In this document: piece after piece, positions 9,073 through 16,846 of the stretch | Layout of the letters: every line of letters starts with the position of its first letter | How positions within the stretch are numbered: the stretch's first letter is position 1 | DNA from: Pseudomonas putida | GTDB taxonomy: Bacteria; Pseudomonadota; Gammaproteobacteria; Pseudomonadales; Pseudomonadaceae | Direction: 5' to 3' | Assembly: GCF_028682175.1 (NCBI RefSeq) | Contig: NZ_JANHKS010000019.1 | Coordinates: forward strand, 1-64,000 | Length of the DNA: 64,000 nt | The notes under the pieces: model-generated | Databases searched by the model: none | Told to the model about the DNA's origin: nothing | Seen by the model: the letters and a program-made list of their open reading frames with translations, nothing else | Translations under genes and position numbers: made by a program

Positions 9073-10155
9073 ATGAAAGTAACGTTAGCGGTAGTGCTGC
9101 TTTCCAGTCTGATTTTGCAAGGCTGCGCATTCGCCCCCGGCCAGTACATGTCCCTCGACGATGTAACCGACAAAGACCCGGACGGCCCTGCGGTCACCCT
9201 CGTCAATATCACCCCCGCGACCCTGGCCCAACAGCAGAAATCCGCTGCGGCCCTGGCCAAGCCATTGCCACCTGAACTGTTGACCTACAAGACACCTGAG
9301 TACGTGGTCGGGCCGGGCGATGCCCTGCTGGTCACCGTATTCGAACACCCTGAACTGACCGCCCCGGGCTCCCAGGAGCAACTGGACGCCAACAGCCGGG
9401 AAGTGTTGAACGACGGCACTGTGTTCTTCCCGTATGTCGGTCGTATCCAGGCGGCGGGCAAGACCGTTTCGCAGATCCGTGAACAACTGCGCATGGGCTT
9501 GCTGCCGCAATACACCGAGGTCAAGGTCGACGTCAAAGTGCTGCGCTACAACAGCCAGCGCGTGCTGCTGTCCGGTGCCTTCAAGACGCCGGGCACCCAG
9601 CCGATCACCAACATTCCACTGAGCCTGGTGCAGGCCATCAGCCAGGCAGGTCTTGACCTCACCGACGCCAACCTCGCAGGCCTGACCCTGCGTCGCGACG
9701 GCAAGGACTACGTGATCGACGTCGACTCGCTCAACCGCAAGGACTCGCAACTGAGCAAGATCTTCCTCAAGGACGGCGACTACCTGCACCTCAACAGCAA
9801 CTCGAAGAACAAGATCTACGTGCTGGGCGAAGTTCAACGCCCTCAGGTGATCTCCTTCAGCACCACCAGCGTGACGCTGCTCGAAGCGCTGGGCAGCTCC
9901 GGTGGCCTGAGCCCTGACTCGGCGGACGGTAATGCGGTGTACGTGATTCGCGCCCAGGATGCGACCCACTCGGCCACCGTGTATCACCTGAGCGCCAAGA
10001 AGCCGACCAGTTTCGCACTGGCCAAGGGCTTTGAGCTGGCGGCCCAGGACGTGGTGTTTGTCGGCCCTGCCAACATCACCCGTTGGAGCCGTTATGTAAG
10101 TCAGCTGTTGGGTTCCAACAACATCATCCAGACCGGTGCGATGTTCCGGAACTAA
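9073..10155 (+). CDS. Wza/BexD-type polysaccharide export lipoprotein
   Basis: A 360-residue outer-membrane polysaccharide exporter. The signal peptide ends in a lipobox (LQGC, lipidated Cys18). The Poly_export domain begins at YVVGPGDALLVTVFEHPEL (about 77-95), with RIQAAGKTVSQIREQL and two SLBB-like repeats (SGAFKTPG, LGEVQRPQ). The C-terminal segment, with TRWSRYVSQLL, is the expected amphipathic membrane-spanning helix of Wza. It is slightly shorter than E. coli Wza (379). It is the last gene of the operon and is followed at once by a strong terminator. No Wzc kinase or Wzx/Wzy appears in the window; these would be upstream. Confidence 0.93.
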   Translation: MKVTLAVVLLSSLILQGCAFAPGQYMSLDDVTDKDPDGPAVTLVNITPATLAQQQKSAAALAKPLPPELLTYKTPEYVVGPGDALLVTVFEHPELTAPGSQEQLDANSREVLNDGTVFFPYVGRIQAAGKTVSQIREQLRMGLLPQYTEVKVDVKVLRYNSQRVLLSGAFKTPGTQPITNIPLSLVQAISQAGLDLTDANLAGLTLRRDGKDYVIDVDSLNRKDSQLSKIFLKDGDYLHLNSNSKNKIYVLGEVQRPQVISFSTTSVTLLEALGSSGGLSPDSADGNAVYVIRAQDATHSATVYHLSAKKPTSFALAKGFELAAQDVVFVGPANITRWSRYVSQLLGSNNIIQTGAMFRN

Positions 10156-10166
10156 GAAGCGCAAAC

Positions 10167-10206
10167 AAAAAATCCTCGCAGTGGCCGGCTGCGGGGATTT
10201 TTTTTG
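10167..10206 (+). terminator. Rho-independent terminator of exopolysaccharide operon
   Basis: The stem AATCCTCGCAG pairs with CTGCGGGGATT (one G-T wobble) around a TGGCCG loop, preceded by an A run and followed by eight T. It lies 11 bp after the export lipoprotein stop. Confidence 0.93.
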
Positions 10207-10456
10207 CCTGAAAAACGGTCCTGTAGGAGCGTCAGGTGTTGTCACAGCAACAGTCAATCAACAGTCCCCACGATTTCCAGCCACCACAACGCCCCCATGC
10301 AACCCGCCTTCTCCCGCATTTACAGGGCCTGGCTGCGCTGGCACGCATGCTGCTTTGAACCACTCACAGGGTCTATCCGCCCATTTCAATCGCGTGGTAC
10401 GCGGCCTGTACGGTGCCTTTGCGCACCTCGGGTGACTGACCCCAAGGAATCAGAAC
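10207..10456. other. Intergenic region ahead of FMN reductase gene
   Basis: 250 bp between the operon terminator and the reductase. A short remnant of a REP (CCTGTAGGAGCG at about 10219) is visible. An in-frame reading from ATG 10297 has no Pseudomonas-like coding character and runs through the reductase in a wrong frame. I see no clear promoter motif. Confidence 0.4.
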
Positions 10457-11038
10457 ATGCTGGTGGTTTCAATTTCAGGCAGCCCATCGACCCGCTCGCG
10501 TTCGGGGGTGGTGCTCAAGCACGCTGCGCAATGGCTGAGCGATCATGGCGTGGACGTCAAGGCGGTGCGCATCCAGGATTTCAACGCCGAAGACCTGCTG
10601 TATGCGCGGTTCGACAGCCCCGCCGTGATCGCCTTTATCGAGGCAGTGGCCAAGGCCGATGGTTTGCTGATCGGCACGCCGGTGTACAAGGCTTCGTTTT
10701 CCGGCGCGCTGAAAACCCTGCTCGACCTGCTCCCGGAGCGCTCGCTGCACGGCAAGGTGGTGCTGCCATTGGCAACCGGCGGCAGCATCGCGCACATGCT
10801 GGCAGTGGACTACGCCCTCAAGCCGGTGTTGTCGGCCCTCAAATGCCAGGAAGTGCTGCACGGGGTATTCGCCATCGACAGCCAGATCAGCTACGGCGAG
10901 GGCGAGCTTGGGGGTGAACTGGACGAACTACTGACCCAGCGCCTGCACGACGGACTGGATCATTTCCTCCTCGGCCTGCAACACCGCACCAATGCCCGGC
11001 ACAAGGAAGCGGGCGGGCATCTGAAGCTGGCGTTGTAA
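10457..11038 (+). CDS. ssuE: NADPH-dependent FMN reductase, SsuE family
   Basis: A 193-residue flavodoxin-like reductase that supplies FMNH2 to a two-component monooxygenase such as SsuD or MsuD in sulfonate desulfonation. The FMN phosphate loop [10 protein letters not shown] is at residues 8-17, and the family blocks [20 protein letters not shown] and [19 protein letters not shown] are near-identical to known Pseudomonas SsuE proteins. The ribosome-binding site AAGGA is 8 bp upstream. The usual ssuADCBF genes are absent, so it stands alone here and may serve another flavin monooxygenase; the symbol denotes the family. Confidence 0.85.
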   Translation: MLVVSISGSPSTRSRSGVVLKHAAQWLSDHGVDVKAVRIQDFNAEDLLYARFDSPAVIAFIEAVAKADGLLIGTPVYKASFSGALKTLLDLLPERSLHGKVVLPLATGGSIAHMLAVDYALKPVLSALKCQEVLHGVFAIDSQISYGEGELGGELDELLTQRLHDGLDHFLLGLQHRTNARHKEAGGHLKLAL

Positions 11039-11046
11039 GCCTTTGA

Positions 11047-11073
11047 GCGCACTGGATTTAGGTTCCAGTGCGC
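11047..11073 (+). terminator. Hairpin after FMN reductase gene (no T tract)
   Basis: A perfect 9-bp stem GCGCACTGG / CCAGTGCGC with a 9-nt loop lies 8 bp after the ssuE-like stop. There is no T run, so it is a weak or Rho-assisted terminator candidate, and it is followed directly by a REPIN. Confidence 0.5.
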
Positions 11074-11077
11074 CGAC

Positions 11078-11172
11078 CCCGTAGCAGCACGGCTTGCCGG
11101 CGGGAGCGGTGTGACTGTGACGAATAAGTCGCCTGACACACCGCACCCGCCGGCAAGCCGTGCTGCTATGGG
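11078..11172. repeat. REPIN, class A pair
   Basis: Inverted class A REP arms around a spacer containing TGACTGTGACG, located between the convergent ssuE-like and lysE-like genes. It may serve as a shared transcript end. Confidence 0.92.
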
Positions 11173-11179
11173 AAGCGGA

Positions 11180-11782
11180 TCAGTGTTCCAGCAGCGGATA
11201 CAGCGACAGCACCAACAACGCTGCCATCACCCCGTTGAACACCCGCAGCCACAGCGGATCGCGCAGCACGTTGCGCAACAGGCTGCCGAACCCCGCCCAC
11301 ATGCTCACCGCAGGCAGGTTGACGATGCCGAACACCAGGGCAATCACCGCCACGTTGGTGAAGTAGCCATTCATGGGCGTGTAGGTGCTGATCGCGCCGA
11401 CCGCCATCACCCAGGCCTTGGGGTTGACCCACTGGAACGCTGCCGCGCCCAGGTAGCTCATCGGCTTGCCCTTGCTCTCGTCACTGTCCTTGGCAGGACC
11501 TGAGGTTGCGATCTTGTACGCCAGGTACAGCAGATACGCCGCGCCCGCATAACGCAGGATGGTGTAGAGCACTGGATACGCCTGGAACACCGCGCCCAGG
11601 CCGAAGCCGACCGCCAGCACCATCAACGCGAAACCGCAACTGATGCCGAGCATGTGGGGGATGGTGCGGTTGAAACCGAAGTTCACCCCCGAGGACAACA
11701 GCATGGTGTTGTTAGGACCTGGGGTGATCGATGACACAAAGGCGAAGAGGATGAAGGCAAGCAAGAGGTCGGCAGTCAGCAT
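11180..11782 (-). CDS. LysE/RhtB family amino-acid exporter
   Basis: A 200-residue inner-membrane exporter with six predicted helices. The start at 11782 (MLTADLLLAFILFAFVSSITPGPNN) places the hallmark SSITPGPNN motif at about residues 17-25; the longer upstream reading to 11848 is not convincing. The second family feature, AGAAYLLYLAYK, is at about 75-86. It exports amino acids or derivatives, but the substrate cannot be read from sequence. No LysR or Lrp gene is adjacent; a 36-bp perfect inverted repeat lies about 95 bp upstream. Confidence 0.9.
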   Translation of the reverse strand: MLTADLLLAFILFAFVSSITPGPNNTMLLSSGVNFGFNRTIPHMLGISCGFALMVLAVGFGLGAVFQAYPVLYTILRYAGAAYLLYLAYKIATSGPAKDSDESKGKPMSYLGAAAFQWVNPKAWVMAVGAISTYTPMNGYFTNVAVIALVFGIVNLPAVSMWAGFGSLLRNVLRDPLWLRVFNGVMAALLVLSLYPLLEH

Positions 11783-11876
11783 GATGCAGGTCCAGGATAT
11801 GTTTTGATTTTCTGCCTGCCACGCTATCGAAAGCACGGCGCAAAACATATGGACAGTGAGGCTGACTTTTACCCGT

Positions 11877-11912
11877 ACAGTTTCATGATATTCGTGTCGC
11901 TCATGAAACTGT
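11877..11912. promoter_or_regulatory. Perfect inverted repeat upstream of exporter gene
   Basis: ACAGTTTCATGA is followed by 12 nt and then its exact complement TCATGAAACTGT. It lies between the lipoprotein gene's 3' end and the exporter's start. It has no T tract on either strand, so an operator is more likely than an intrinsic terminator. Confidence 0.5.
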
Positions 11913-11928
11913 TATCAAACCACCTGGC

Positions 11929-12204
11929 TCAACCCTGACGCGCTTTCGAGGGGGCGCTGACCTCGGCGCTCACTTCGCCGCGGGTGTCGAATTCGTGGGC
12001 TTGCTGCATTTGAGGCTGGGCCATCAACTGCGCCTTGCGAGCCTGGTAATCGTCATAGGACAGGCCGCGACGGTTGAGGTCTTCGAGGGCCAACTGATGG
12101 GTTTCTTCAGCGGTGTAAGGGCGAAGTTCAGGATGATTGCCAGCGGCACAGCCAGAAACGACAGCGACTGAAAGCAACATGGCGAGGGCAAGAAGACGGT
12201 TCAT
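11929..12204 (-). CDS. Small lipoprotein
   Basis: A 91-residue predicted lipoprotein. The signal peptide MNRLLALAMLLSVAVVSGC ends in a lipobox with Cys19; Ala at +2 suggests an outer-membrane location. The mature part is polar and helix-rich (PYTAEETHQLALEDLNRRG, then DDYQARKAQL). The start at 12204 is set by a strong AGGAGG-like site 6 bp upstream; an upstream in-frame ATG at 12216 overlaps that site. It is conserved-looking but I do not recognise its function. It appears monocistronic. Confidence 0.75.
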   Translation of the reverse strand: MNRLLALAMLLSVAVVSGCAAGNHPELRPYTAEETHQLALEDLNRRGLSYDDYQARKAQLMAQPQMQQAHEFDTRGEVSAEVSAPSKARQG

Positions 12205-12317
12205 GGGAGCCTCCATTCGGCTCGTTTCTGGAATGAAGCCAAGGCTACGCCTGGGCCCTTTCCAGCAGAAATCAGTCGTCTTGATAGTCGCTATCGGCGG
12301 ATGAAACAGTCTTCAGA

Positions 12318-12416
12318 TTCGTAGGAGCGCGCTTGCCCGCGACGGCGGCATGTCAGTCACCCTGGATGGACCTGACCCACCGCGGTCGCGGGCAAGCGCG
12401 CTCCTACAGGGTGACA
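12318..12416. repeat. REPIN, class B pair
   Basis: Inverted class B REP arms (GTAGGAGCGCGCTTGCCCGC and its complement) with a spacer containing TGTCAGTCACCCTGGATGGA. The spacer and right arm recur at 12458-12522. Confidence 0.92.
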
Positions 12417-12423
12417 ATCCAGT

Positions 12424-12522
12424 CCCGTAGCAGCACGGCTTGCCGGCGGGAGCGGCGTGTCAGTCACCCTGGATGGATCTGACCCACCGCGGTCGCGGGC
12501 AAGCGCGCTCCTACAGGGTGAC
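12424..12522. repeat. Chimeric REPIN: class A left arm, class B right arm
   Basis: The left arm is class A (GTAGCAGCACGGCTTGCCGG), but the spacer and right arm (12458-12522) copy 12351-12415 of the adjacent class B REPIN with one mismatch. The two arms cannot pair fully. Confidence 0.9.
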
Positions 12523-12537
12523 GAACCCGTAACTACC

Positions 12538-13908
12538 TCAAACCAGCCAATGCCACAACAGCGACGTACCGATCAGCCCGACCACCGAGACGATGGTCTG
12601 CAGCACCGACCACACCCAGATCGTCTGCTTGAGCTGCAGCCCGAAGTACTCGCGCACCATCCAGAAACCCGCATCGTTGACGTGGCAGAAGAACACGGAG
12701 CCGGCGCCGATCACCAGCGCCACCAGCGACGCTTCAACCGGCGCAAGCCCGGCCATCATTGGCGCCAGGATGCCTGCGGTGGTGGTGGTCGCCACGGTCG
12801 CCGAACCTGTCGCCTGACGCAGCGCCACGGCGATCAGCCAGGCCAGCAACAGGTACGGCATGTGCGCGCCTTCGGCCACTTTACTGATGGTCTGGCTGAC
12901 ACCGGCATCCAGCAGCGTCTGCTTCAGGCCGCCACCGGCACCGATGGTCAGCAGCAACACGGCGATCGGCGCCAGACTCTTGCGCAGCGTGCCACCGACC
13001 TGCTCACGGGAAATGCCGTTGGCCCAGCCCAGGCAAACCGTGGCCGCCAGCACCGCGATACCCAGCGCTACCAGCGGCTCGCCGAGGAATTTCAGGGTCA
13101 GCGCAACGTTGCTCTCAGGCTCCATCGCCACCTTGGCCAGGGTACTGCCCAGCATCAGGATCACTGGCAGCAGGATGATCAGCAGCGAAATGCCGAACCC
13201 CGGCTGACGCGCAGCACTGGATTTGGCCGAAAACAGCTCACCCAATTCGGCCGGCGCTTCGATGTGCAGGCGTTTGGACAGCCAGTTGCCGTACAAGGGA
13301 CCGGCAAGGATCACCGCTGGCACCGCAACACACAGGCCCAGCAACATGGTCAGCCCAAGATCGGCGTGCAACGCGCTGACCGCAATCAGCGGCCCCGGAT
13401 GCGGAGGCATCAGGGCGTGCAAGGTGGTCATGCCCGCCAGCGCCGGAATGGCGATCTTCAACAGCGGCAGGTTCGACTGGCGCGCCATGACGAAAATGAT
13501 CGGCACCATCATCACCAGGCCCACCTCGAAGAACAGCGGCAGCCCGATGACCATCGCCACCAGGGCCATGACCCACGGCAGCGTCCGGCCCTTGCCCAGC
13601 CCCAGCAGCGTCGATGCGATGCGGTCCGCCGCGCCGGATTCGGCCATCAGGGCACCCAGCATCGCACCCAGCGCGATGATGATGCCGGCCTCGCCGAGGA
13701 TTCCGCCCGCGCCCTTGCTGAACGCTTTTGCAACCGCCTCCGCTGGCAGCCCCGCACCAATCCCTGCAATGAAAGTACCCACCAGAATCGACAGAAACGG
13801 CGGAAGTTTGGTGGCGCTGATCAGCACGATAATCGTGGCAATGGCGATCAGGCAGCAGATGATGAGCCGGGTGTCATGGAACACCCAGGCAGCAGACGAC
13901 AAATCCAA
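12538..13908 (-). CDS. GntP family permease (gluconate/hydroxy-acid:H+ symporter)
   Basis: A 456-residue polytopic symporter of the GntP family, with LPPFLSILVGTFIAGIGAG near the N-terminus, GEAGIIIALGAMLGALMAESGA and a central MPPHPGPLIAV motif that is diagnostic. The start is TTG 13908, supported by AAGGGG 6 bp upstream; a GTG eight codons in is the alternative. In P. aeruginosa the related PA2004 permease sits in the same neighbourhood as the CoA-transferase genes, where a hydroxybutyrate-type substrate is plausible, so the name gluconate transporter is not assured. A 23-bp palindrome at 13946-13968 is a likely operator. Confidence 0.88.
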   Translation of the reverse strand: MDLSSAAWVFHDTRLIICCLIAIATIIVLISATKLPPFLSILVGTFIAGIGAGLPAEAVAKAFSKGAGGILGEAGIIIALGAMLGALMAESGAADRIASTLLGLGKGRTLPWVMALVAMVIGLPLFFEVGLVMMVPIIFVMARQSNLPLLKIAIPALAGMTTLHALMPPHPGPLIAVSALHADLGLTMLLGLCVAVPAVILAGPLYGNWLSKRLHIEAPAELGELFSAKSSAARQPGFGISLLIILLPVILMLGSTLAKVAMEPESNVALTLKFLGEPLVALGIAVLAATVCLGWANGISREQVGGTLRKSLAPIAVLLLTIGAGGGLKQTLLDAGVSQTISKVAEGAHMPYLLLAWLIAVALRQATGSATVATTTTAGILAPMMAGLAPVEASLVALVIGAGSVFFCHVNDAGFWMVREYFGLQLKQTIWVWSVLQTIVSVVGLIGTSLLWHWLV

Positions 13909-13945
13909 GCGGAACCCCTTATCGTTCGATTCTTATTGAAGGATG

Positions 13946-13968
13946 ATCTGAAACAATTTGTTTCAGAT
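13946..13968. promoter_or_regulatory. 23-bp palindrome, operator candidate for GntP gene
   Basis: ATCTGAAACAA-T-TTGTTTCAGAT is a perfect palindrome 38 bp upstream of the permease start. The core TGAAACnnnnGTTTCA-like shape resembles sites bound by IclR-family regulators of the KdgR type. No IclR gene is nearby. Confidence 0.6.
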
Positions 13969-14074
13969 GGCCAAACGATACCGGATGCGGCAAGACGTCG
14001 CAGTGATTTTTTAACAGAAACTGGCCGAAAAGCCCTGCCATTCATCCATTCATCTAAATGAATAGCGTCCGATA

Positions 14075-14165
14075 CTGTAGGAGCGCGCTTGCCCGCGACA
14101 GCGGTGTGCCAGCACCAGGGATGTGTCTGGCCCACCGCTGTCGCGGGCAAGCGCGCTCCTACAGG
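14075..14165. repeat. REPIN, class B pair
   Basis: Inverted class B arms (CTGTAGGAGCGCGCTTGCCC and complement) end exactly where the LysR gene's stop codon begins, between the 3' end of that gene and the GntP promoter. Confidence 0.93.
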
Positions 14166-15053
14166 TCAAGCGATTCTAGAACACTCGATCAGCACGTCGC
14201 GCAACGCCTGAGCCGCCGCCGACAATTTGTGATCGGCCAGGGTCATCAGGCCGATCCTGCGCTCGATGCGCGGCCCTTCCAGGGCAATACAGCGGGCGCC
14301 CAGCTCTTCCATCTGCTGAATGCACAATGAGGGCACCGCGCTCACCCCCAGACCGTTGGCGACCATGCGCCCCACAGTCGACAACTGATGGCTTTCGAAC
14401 GCCACGGATAATTTGCCGTGCTGGGTCTGCAGGTCCTGCTCCAGCAGCAGACGCACTGCCGACGGCCGTTGCAGGGTGATGAAGTCGTGATGCAGCAGCT
14501 CGTCCCAGGTCACTTCGCCCTGCTCGGCTAGGGGCGAATCCACGGGCACTACGGCCACGAAGCGATCCATGTAGAACGGCGTAAAGCTCAGGTTGTTGCT
14601 GGACTCCGGTTCAAAGCCGATGCCCAGTTCCACCCGCCGGTGATCCACCAGTTCCAGCACCTGCTCGTTGATGACGTCGTGCACTGCCACGTTGACCCTC
14701 GGGTAGCGCTCGCGGAACACCTTGAGCGCCACCGGCAGCCGGTTGCCGGCGAACGAGGGCATAGCGGCAATCGATACCTTGCCCGTCTGCAGGGTGAAGC
14801 GCTGGCGCAGCAGTTCTTCGGCGTTGTCCCAGTCCGCCAGCAGTTGCCGGGCCAGCGGCAACAGCGTCTCGCCTTCCGGCGTCAGGCTGACGCTGCGGGT
14901 GGTGCGGGTCAGCAACTGCCCGCCCAGGTCCTCCTCCAGCGCTTTGATGGTCAGGCTCAGGGCCGGCTGCGAAAGGTGCAGCCGCTCTCCAGCCTGAGCA
15001 AAGCTCAGACATTGGGCCACCGCGAGAAACGCCCGAAGCTGTTTAACGTTCAT
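14166..15053 (-). CDS. LysR-type regulator, DhcR-like
   Basis: A 295-residue LysR protein. The winged HTH is at about residues 1-60 (MNVKQLRAFLAVAQCLSFAQ, then LHLSQPALSLTIKALEEDLG), with a periplasmic-binding-like effector domain from about 90 (VSIAAMPSFAGNRLP). It is transcribed divergently from the CoA-transferase genes across a 130-bp region, the classical LysR arrangement. By synteny it corresponds to P. aeruginosa PA1998 (DhcR), which activates dhcAB for dehydrocarnitine use. The role here is inferred from position. Confidence 0.88.
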   Translation of the reverse strand: MNVKQLRAFLAVAQCLSFAQAGERLHLSQPALSLTIKALEEDLGGQLLTRTTRSVSLTPEGETLLPLARQLLADWDNAEELLRQRFTLQTGKVSIAAMPSFAGNRLPVALKVFRERYPRVNVAVHDVINEQVLELVDHRRVELGIGFEPESSNNLSFTPFYMDRFVAVVPVDSPLAEQGEVTWDELLHHDFITLQRPSAVRLLLEQDLQTQHGKLSVAFESHQLSTVGRMVANGLGVSAVPSLCIQQMEELGARCIALEGPRIERRIGLMTLADHKLSAAAQALRDVLIECSRIA

Positions 15054-15068
15054 TTATTTATAGAACTT

Positions 15069-15078
15069 ATGAATTCAT
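15069..15078. promoter_or_regulatory. LysR-type operator candidate in divergent region
   Basis: The palindrome ATGAATTCAT lies in the AT-rich 130-bp region between the LysR gene and the CoA-transferase operon, close to the LysR start. A perfect Hfq/Crc-type AAAAACAA follows at 15082-15089. Confidence 0.4.
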
Positions 15079-15118
15079 GAAAAAAACAAAATTAACAAAT
15101 TACTGAGGGAGAGAGAAG

Positions 15119-15208
15119 ATGCGGCGAACGCTTTCCGACACGCCCTTGTCGGACACAACTACAAAGAAGGCGGAGATCGCACCATGGCCGGACTCGACAA
15201 ACGAGTAG
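15119..15208 (+). CDS. Possible 29-codon leader ORF with hairpin
   Basis: An ATG at 15119 follows a strong GAGGGAG site by 7 bp and reads 29 codons ([20 protein letters not shown]...) to a TAG overlapping the first codons of the CoA-transferase A gene in another frame. A perfect 7-bp hairpin, TCCGACA / TGTCGGA with a 6-nt loop, lies within it at 15134-15153. It could couple or attenuate translation. No homologue is recognised; it may be chance. Confidence 0.3.
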   Translation: MRRTLSDTPLSDTTTKKAEIAPWPDSTNE

Positions 15209-15885
15209 CAACGTACGAAGAGGCCCTCGCCGGGCTGACCGACAACATGACTGTACTGGCGGGCGGTTTCGGCCTGTGCGGTATCCCCGAAAACCTCATC
15301 GCCCACATCAAGCGCATGGGCGTGAAGGGTCTGACGGTGGTCTCCAACAACTGCGGCGTCGACGGTTTCGGCCTGGGCATCCTGCTGGAAGACCGGCAGA
15401 TCCGCAAAATGATCGCCTCCTACGTCGGCGAGAACAAACTGTTCGAGGAGCAGTTGCTCAACGGCCAGCTGGAAGTCGAACTCACCCCCCAAGGCACCCT
15501 GGCCGAGAAAATGCGCGCAGGCGGTGCCGGCATCCCCGCGTTCTACACCGCCACCGGCTACGGCACCCCTGTCGCCGAAGGCAAGGAAACCCGCCAGTTC
15601 AACGGCCGCAACGTGATCCTGGAAGAAGCCATCACCGGCGACTTCGCCATCGTCAAGGGCTGGAAAGCCGACCATTTCGGCAACGTGGTCTACCGCCACA
15701 CCGCGCAGAACTTCAACCCGGTTGCCGCCACCGCAGGCAAGATCACCGTGGTCGAGGTCGAGGAAATCGTCGAGCCGGGCGTGTTGCTGCCGACTGAAAT
15801 CCACACCCCCGGCATCTATGTCGATCGGGTGATCCTGGGCACCTTCGAGAAACGCATCGAGCAGCGCACCGTCAGAAAAGCCTGA
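15184..15885 (+). CDS. dhcA: 3-oxoacid / dehydrocarnitine CoA-transferase subunit A
   Basis: A 233-residue alpha subunit of a class I CoA-transferase (SCOT/AtoD family), which moves CoA between an acyl-CoA and a 3-keto acid. The CoA-binding region [18 protein letters not shown] is at residues 20-37, and [17 protein letters not shown] and [14 protein letters not shown] are well conserved. GGAG precedes the ATG at 15184. It forms a pair with the downstream beta subunit (50-bp gap). Synteny with PA1998-PA2002 supports dehydrocarnitine CoA-transferase; acetoacetate or another short keto acid is the alternative substrate. Confidence 0.9.
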   Translation: MAGLDKRVATYEEALAGLTDNMTVLAGGFGLCGIPENLIAHIKRMGVKGLTVVSNNCGVDGFGLGILLEDRQIRKMIASYVGENKLFEEQLLNGQLEVELTPQGTLAEKMRAGGAGIPAFYTATGYGTPVAEGKETRQFNGRNVILEEAITGDFAIVKGWKADHFGNVVYRHTAQNFNPVAATAGKITVVEVEEIVEPGVLLPTEIHTPGIYVDRVILGTFEKRIEQRTVRKA

Positions 15886-15935
15886 CGCACCCCATCCGAC
15901 ATGGGCCACCGAACAGAATAAAAGAGACCCAAGAC

Positions 15936-16592
15936 ATGGCACTCTCCCGCGAACAAATGGCACAGCGCGTTGCGCGCGAATTGCAAGACGGCTTCTACGT
16001 GAACCTGGGCATCGGCATTCCGACCCTGGTCGCCAACTACGTCCCGGACGGCATCGACGTGATGCTGCAATCGGAAAACGGCCTGCTGGGCATGGGCGCG
16101 TTTCCCACCGAGGAAACCATCGATGCCGACATGATCAACGCCGGTAAACAGACCGTGACCGCCCGCGTCGGCGCCTCGATCTTCTCCTCGGCCGAATCCT
16201 TCGCCATGATCCGTGGCGGTCATGTGGACCTGACCGTGCTGGGCGCCTTCGAGGTCGATGTCGAGGGCAACATCGCCTCGTGGATGATCCCCGGCAAGCT
16301 GGTCAAAGGCATGGGCGGCGCGATGGACCTGGTGGCCGGTGCCGACAACATCATCGTCACCATGACCCACGCTTCGAAGGACGGCGAGTCCAAGCTGCTG
16401 TCGCGCTGCAGCCTGCCGCTGACCGGCGCCGGCTGCATCAAGAAGGTGCTGACTGATCTGGCCTACCTGGAAATCGAGAACGGCGCCTTCATCCTGCGCG
16501 AAACCGCGCCGGGCGTGAGCATCGAAGAGATCGTCGCCAAGACCGCCGGCAAGCTGATCGTGCCAGACGATGTGGTCGAGATGACGTTCTGA
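15936..16592 (+). CDS. dhcB: 3-oxoacid / dehydrocarnitine CoA-transferase subunit B
   Basis: A 218-residue catalytic beta subunit. The active-site glutamate that forms the glutamyl-CoA thioester is Glu47 in LQSENGLLGMG, preceded by GIGIPTLVANYVP. Other conserved blocks are RGGHVDLTVLGAFEVD and TGAGCIKKVLTDL. The length and the end, IVPDDVVEMTF, are normal for the family. It follows dhcA by 50 bp and precedes a REPIN and the AtoE-type transporter. It acts in the cytosol as an A2B2 complex. Confidence 0.92.
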   Translation: MALSREQMAQRVARELQDGFYVNLGIGIPTLVANYVPDGIDVMLQSENGLLGMGAFPTEETIDADMINAGKQTVTARVGASIFSSAESFAMIRGGHVDLTVLGAFEVDVEGNIASWMIPGKLVKGMGGAMDLVAGADNIIVTMTHASKDGESKLLSRCSLPLTGAGCIKKVLTDLAYLEIENGAFILRETAPGVSIEEIVAKTAGKLIVPDDVVEMTF

Positions 16593-16611
16593 CACAGGCT
16601 TGCGCCTATCC

Positions 16612-16703
16612 TGTAGCAGCACGGCTTGCCGGCGGGAGCGGTCTTTCTGTCACGAAATGATCGCCTGACACACCGCTCCCGCCGGCAAGCCGTGCTGCTA
16701 CGG
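16612..16703. repeat. REPIN, class A pair
   Basis: Inverted class A arms between the CoA-transferase B gene and the transporter gene, starting 20 bp after the stop. It may separate expression of the two. Confidence 0.93.
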
Positions 16704-16722
16704 TCTGAGCCACACCGCTATG

Positions 16723-16756
16723 CCAACCTGCCCCTTCAGCAATGAAGGGGCATTGG
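16723..16756 (+). promoter_or_regulatory. Stable hairpin ahead of AtoE-type transporter
   Basis: The 10-bp perfect stem TGCCCCTTCA / TGAAGGGGCA closes a GCAA tetraloop, a GNRA-type stable loop, and outer CCAA/TTGG can extend it. There is no T tract. It sits about 90 bp upstream of the GTG start and could be a 5'-UTR structure or a weak terminator. Confidence 0.5.
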
Positions 16757-16799
16757 CGTATCTGGCGCGGCACCTTTTTCTGCATCACCGCCAACACAT

Positions 16800-16807
16800 A
16801 AAAACAA
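16800..16807 (+). promoter_or_regulatory. Hfq/Crc CA motif before AtoE-type gene
   Basis: AAAAACAA matches the AAnAAnAA catabolite-activity motif and lies 40 bp upstream of the GTG start in an A-rich leader. Confidence 0.5.
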
Positions 16808-16846
16808 CTTAAACAGCACCTAAAATAACTCCAAGAGGTACAACAC

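Noticed and set aside
11877..11912. Inverted repeat as intrinsic terminator of the lipoprotein gene
   Set aside because: No T tract follows on the minus strand, and the loop is 12 nt.
12457..14061. 534-codon plus-strand frame opposite the GntP gene
   Set aside because: Extremely Gln/Arg/His-rich, starts inside a REPIN, and is opposite a clear membrane permease.
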